58,675 nucleotides of DNA from Negativicutes bacterium (lineage in GTDB: Bacteria > Bacillota > Negativicutes > Anaeromusales > Anaeromusaceae). A program made the position numbers and the translations under genes. The notes below the pieces were generated by a model. That model had not been told where the DNA came from, ran no database searches, and saw nothing but the letters and a program-made list of their open reading frames with translations. Location: the NCBI GenBank assembly GCA_009929485.1, contig SAAJ01000018.1:1-58675 (forward strand), given 5' to 3'. Below, one piece after another: positions 58,590-58,675 of the stretch. Within the stretch, counting starts at the first letter, position 1. Every line of letters starts with the position of its first letter.

Positions 58590-58675
58590 CCGGCAACTAC
58601 CTATCCTCCCAGGCCGCTTCCAGCCAAGTACTTTCGGCGTATGTGGGCTTAACTGCTGTGTTCGAGATGGGAACA
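58590..58675 (-). rRNA. rrf: 5S ribosomal RNA, 3' part (runs off the window edge)
   Basis: On the minus strand TGTTCCCATCTCGAACACAG, CAGTTAAGCCC, GAAAGTACTTGGCTGG and GGAGGATAGGTAGTTGCC are the conserved loop B/C, loop E-like and 3'-helix segments of bacterial 5S rRNA. About 86 of about 117 nucleotides are inside the window. It should be the last gene of an rRNA operon read leftwards. Confidence 0.93.

Noticed and set aside
1-58675. CRISPR array, transposase, phage or integrase genes, tRNA genes
   Set aside because: No evenly spaced short direct repeats, no transposase or integrase reading frame, and no tRNA-like cloverleaf with a CCA region or TTCGA arm was seen.

Overview
The window looks like chromosomal DNA of an anaerobic or microaerophilic Firmicute, most likely a diderm Negativicute of the Sporomusaceae type. 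This is inferred from the gene set: diaminopropionate ammonia-lyase, a siroheme/4Fe-4S reductase-like protein, futalosine-pathway MqnE, bacteriohemerythrin, RpoN and many GGDEF proteins. It also fits the strong AGGAGG-type ribosome binding sites and the close-to-even base composition. No phage, transposase, CRISPR array or tRNA gene was seen. A 5S rRNA gene, the end of an rRNA operon read leftwards, enters at the right edge.

Layout. 0.1-6.6 kb: two MATE exporters flank a siroheme/Fe-S protein, a KynB-like cyclase, a TrmB-type regulator with a clear promoter, and an FAH-family hydrolase. 7-15.1 kb: secreted phosphoesterase, XRE-cupin regulator, an N-terminally damaged GAF-GGDEF gene, M20 amidohydrolase, polysaccharide deacetylase, radical SAM protein and enoyl-CoA hydratase. 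15.1-18.4 kb: fluoride channel crcB with DUF190, dpaL and a D-2-hydroxyacid dehydrogenase. 18.5-24.3 kb: a three-gene MCP / hybrid CheA-REC / REC-GGDEF operon that resembles a reduced Wsp system. 24.6-29.4 kb: a putative helical-repeat protein, then thiM-sixA-CYTH/CHAD-rpoN. 29.6-36.2 kb: a tandem periplasmic-binding-domain GGDEF protein, an envelope/peptidase pair, a eukaryotic-type hexokinase and a second REC-GGDEF. 36.4-42.8 kb: quinone oxidoreductase, MarR regulator, bacteriohemerythrin, a GGDEF pseudogene, pdxST and a dinucleotide-binding protein. 42.9-49.4 kb: class A PBP with a TPR protein, a large membrane-anchored unknown, and mqnE. 49.7-57.9 kb: a divergent threonine-dehydratase-fold protein, a cupin, a nitroreductase-LUD operon divergent from an HxlR regulator with a visible operator, an Lrp regulator, two MBL-fold hydrolases flanking a candidate small RNA, a YfbR-like nucleotidase and an EamA transporter.

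How the genes work together. Four complete or near-complete GGDEF proteins and one GGDEF remnant make cyclic-di-GMP signalling the dominant theme; no EAL protein is present. Two of the five GGDEF loci look damaged by internal deletion. Amino-acid and cofactor metabolism (dpaL, M20, PdxST, ThiM, MqnE) makes up much of the rest.

Intergenic DNA is rich in dispersed repeats. At least five families are visible by eye: a ~170-bp structured element (A, three copies), GA-rich modules (B, about ten sites), a TTCGCG-rich element (C, two copies), a ~165-bp element with inverted ends (D, three copies plus solo ends) and a short GGTTCAGG palindrome (E, one copy). They cluster in composite islands. Starts were chosen by Shine-Dalgarno spacing where the longest frame looked wrong. 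All functional calls come from reading the sequence without database searches.
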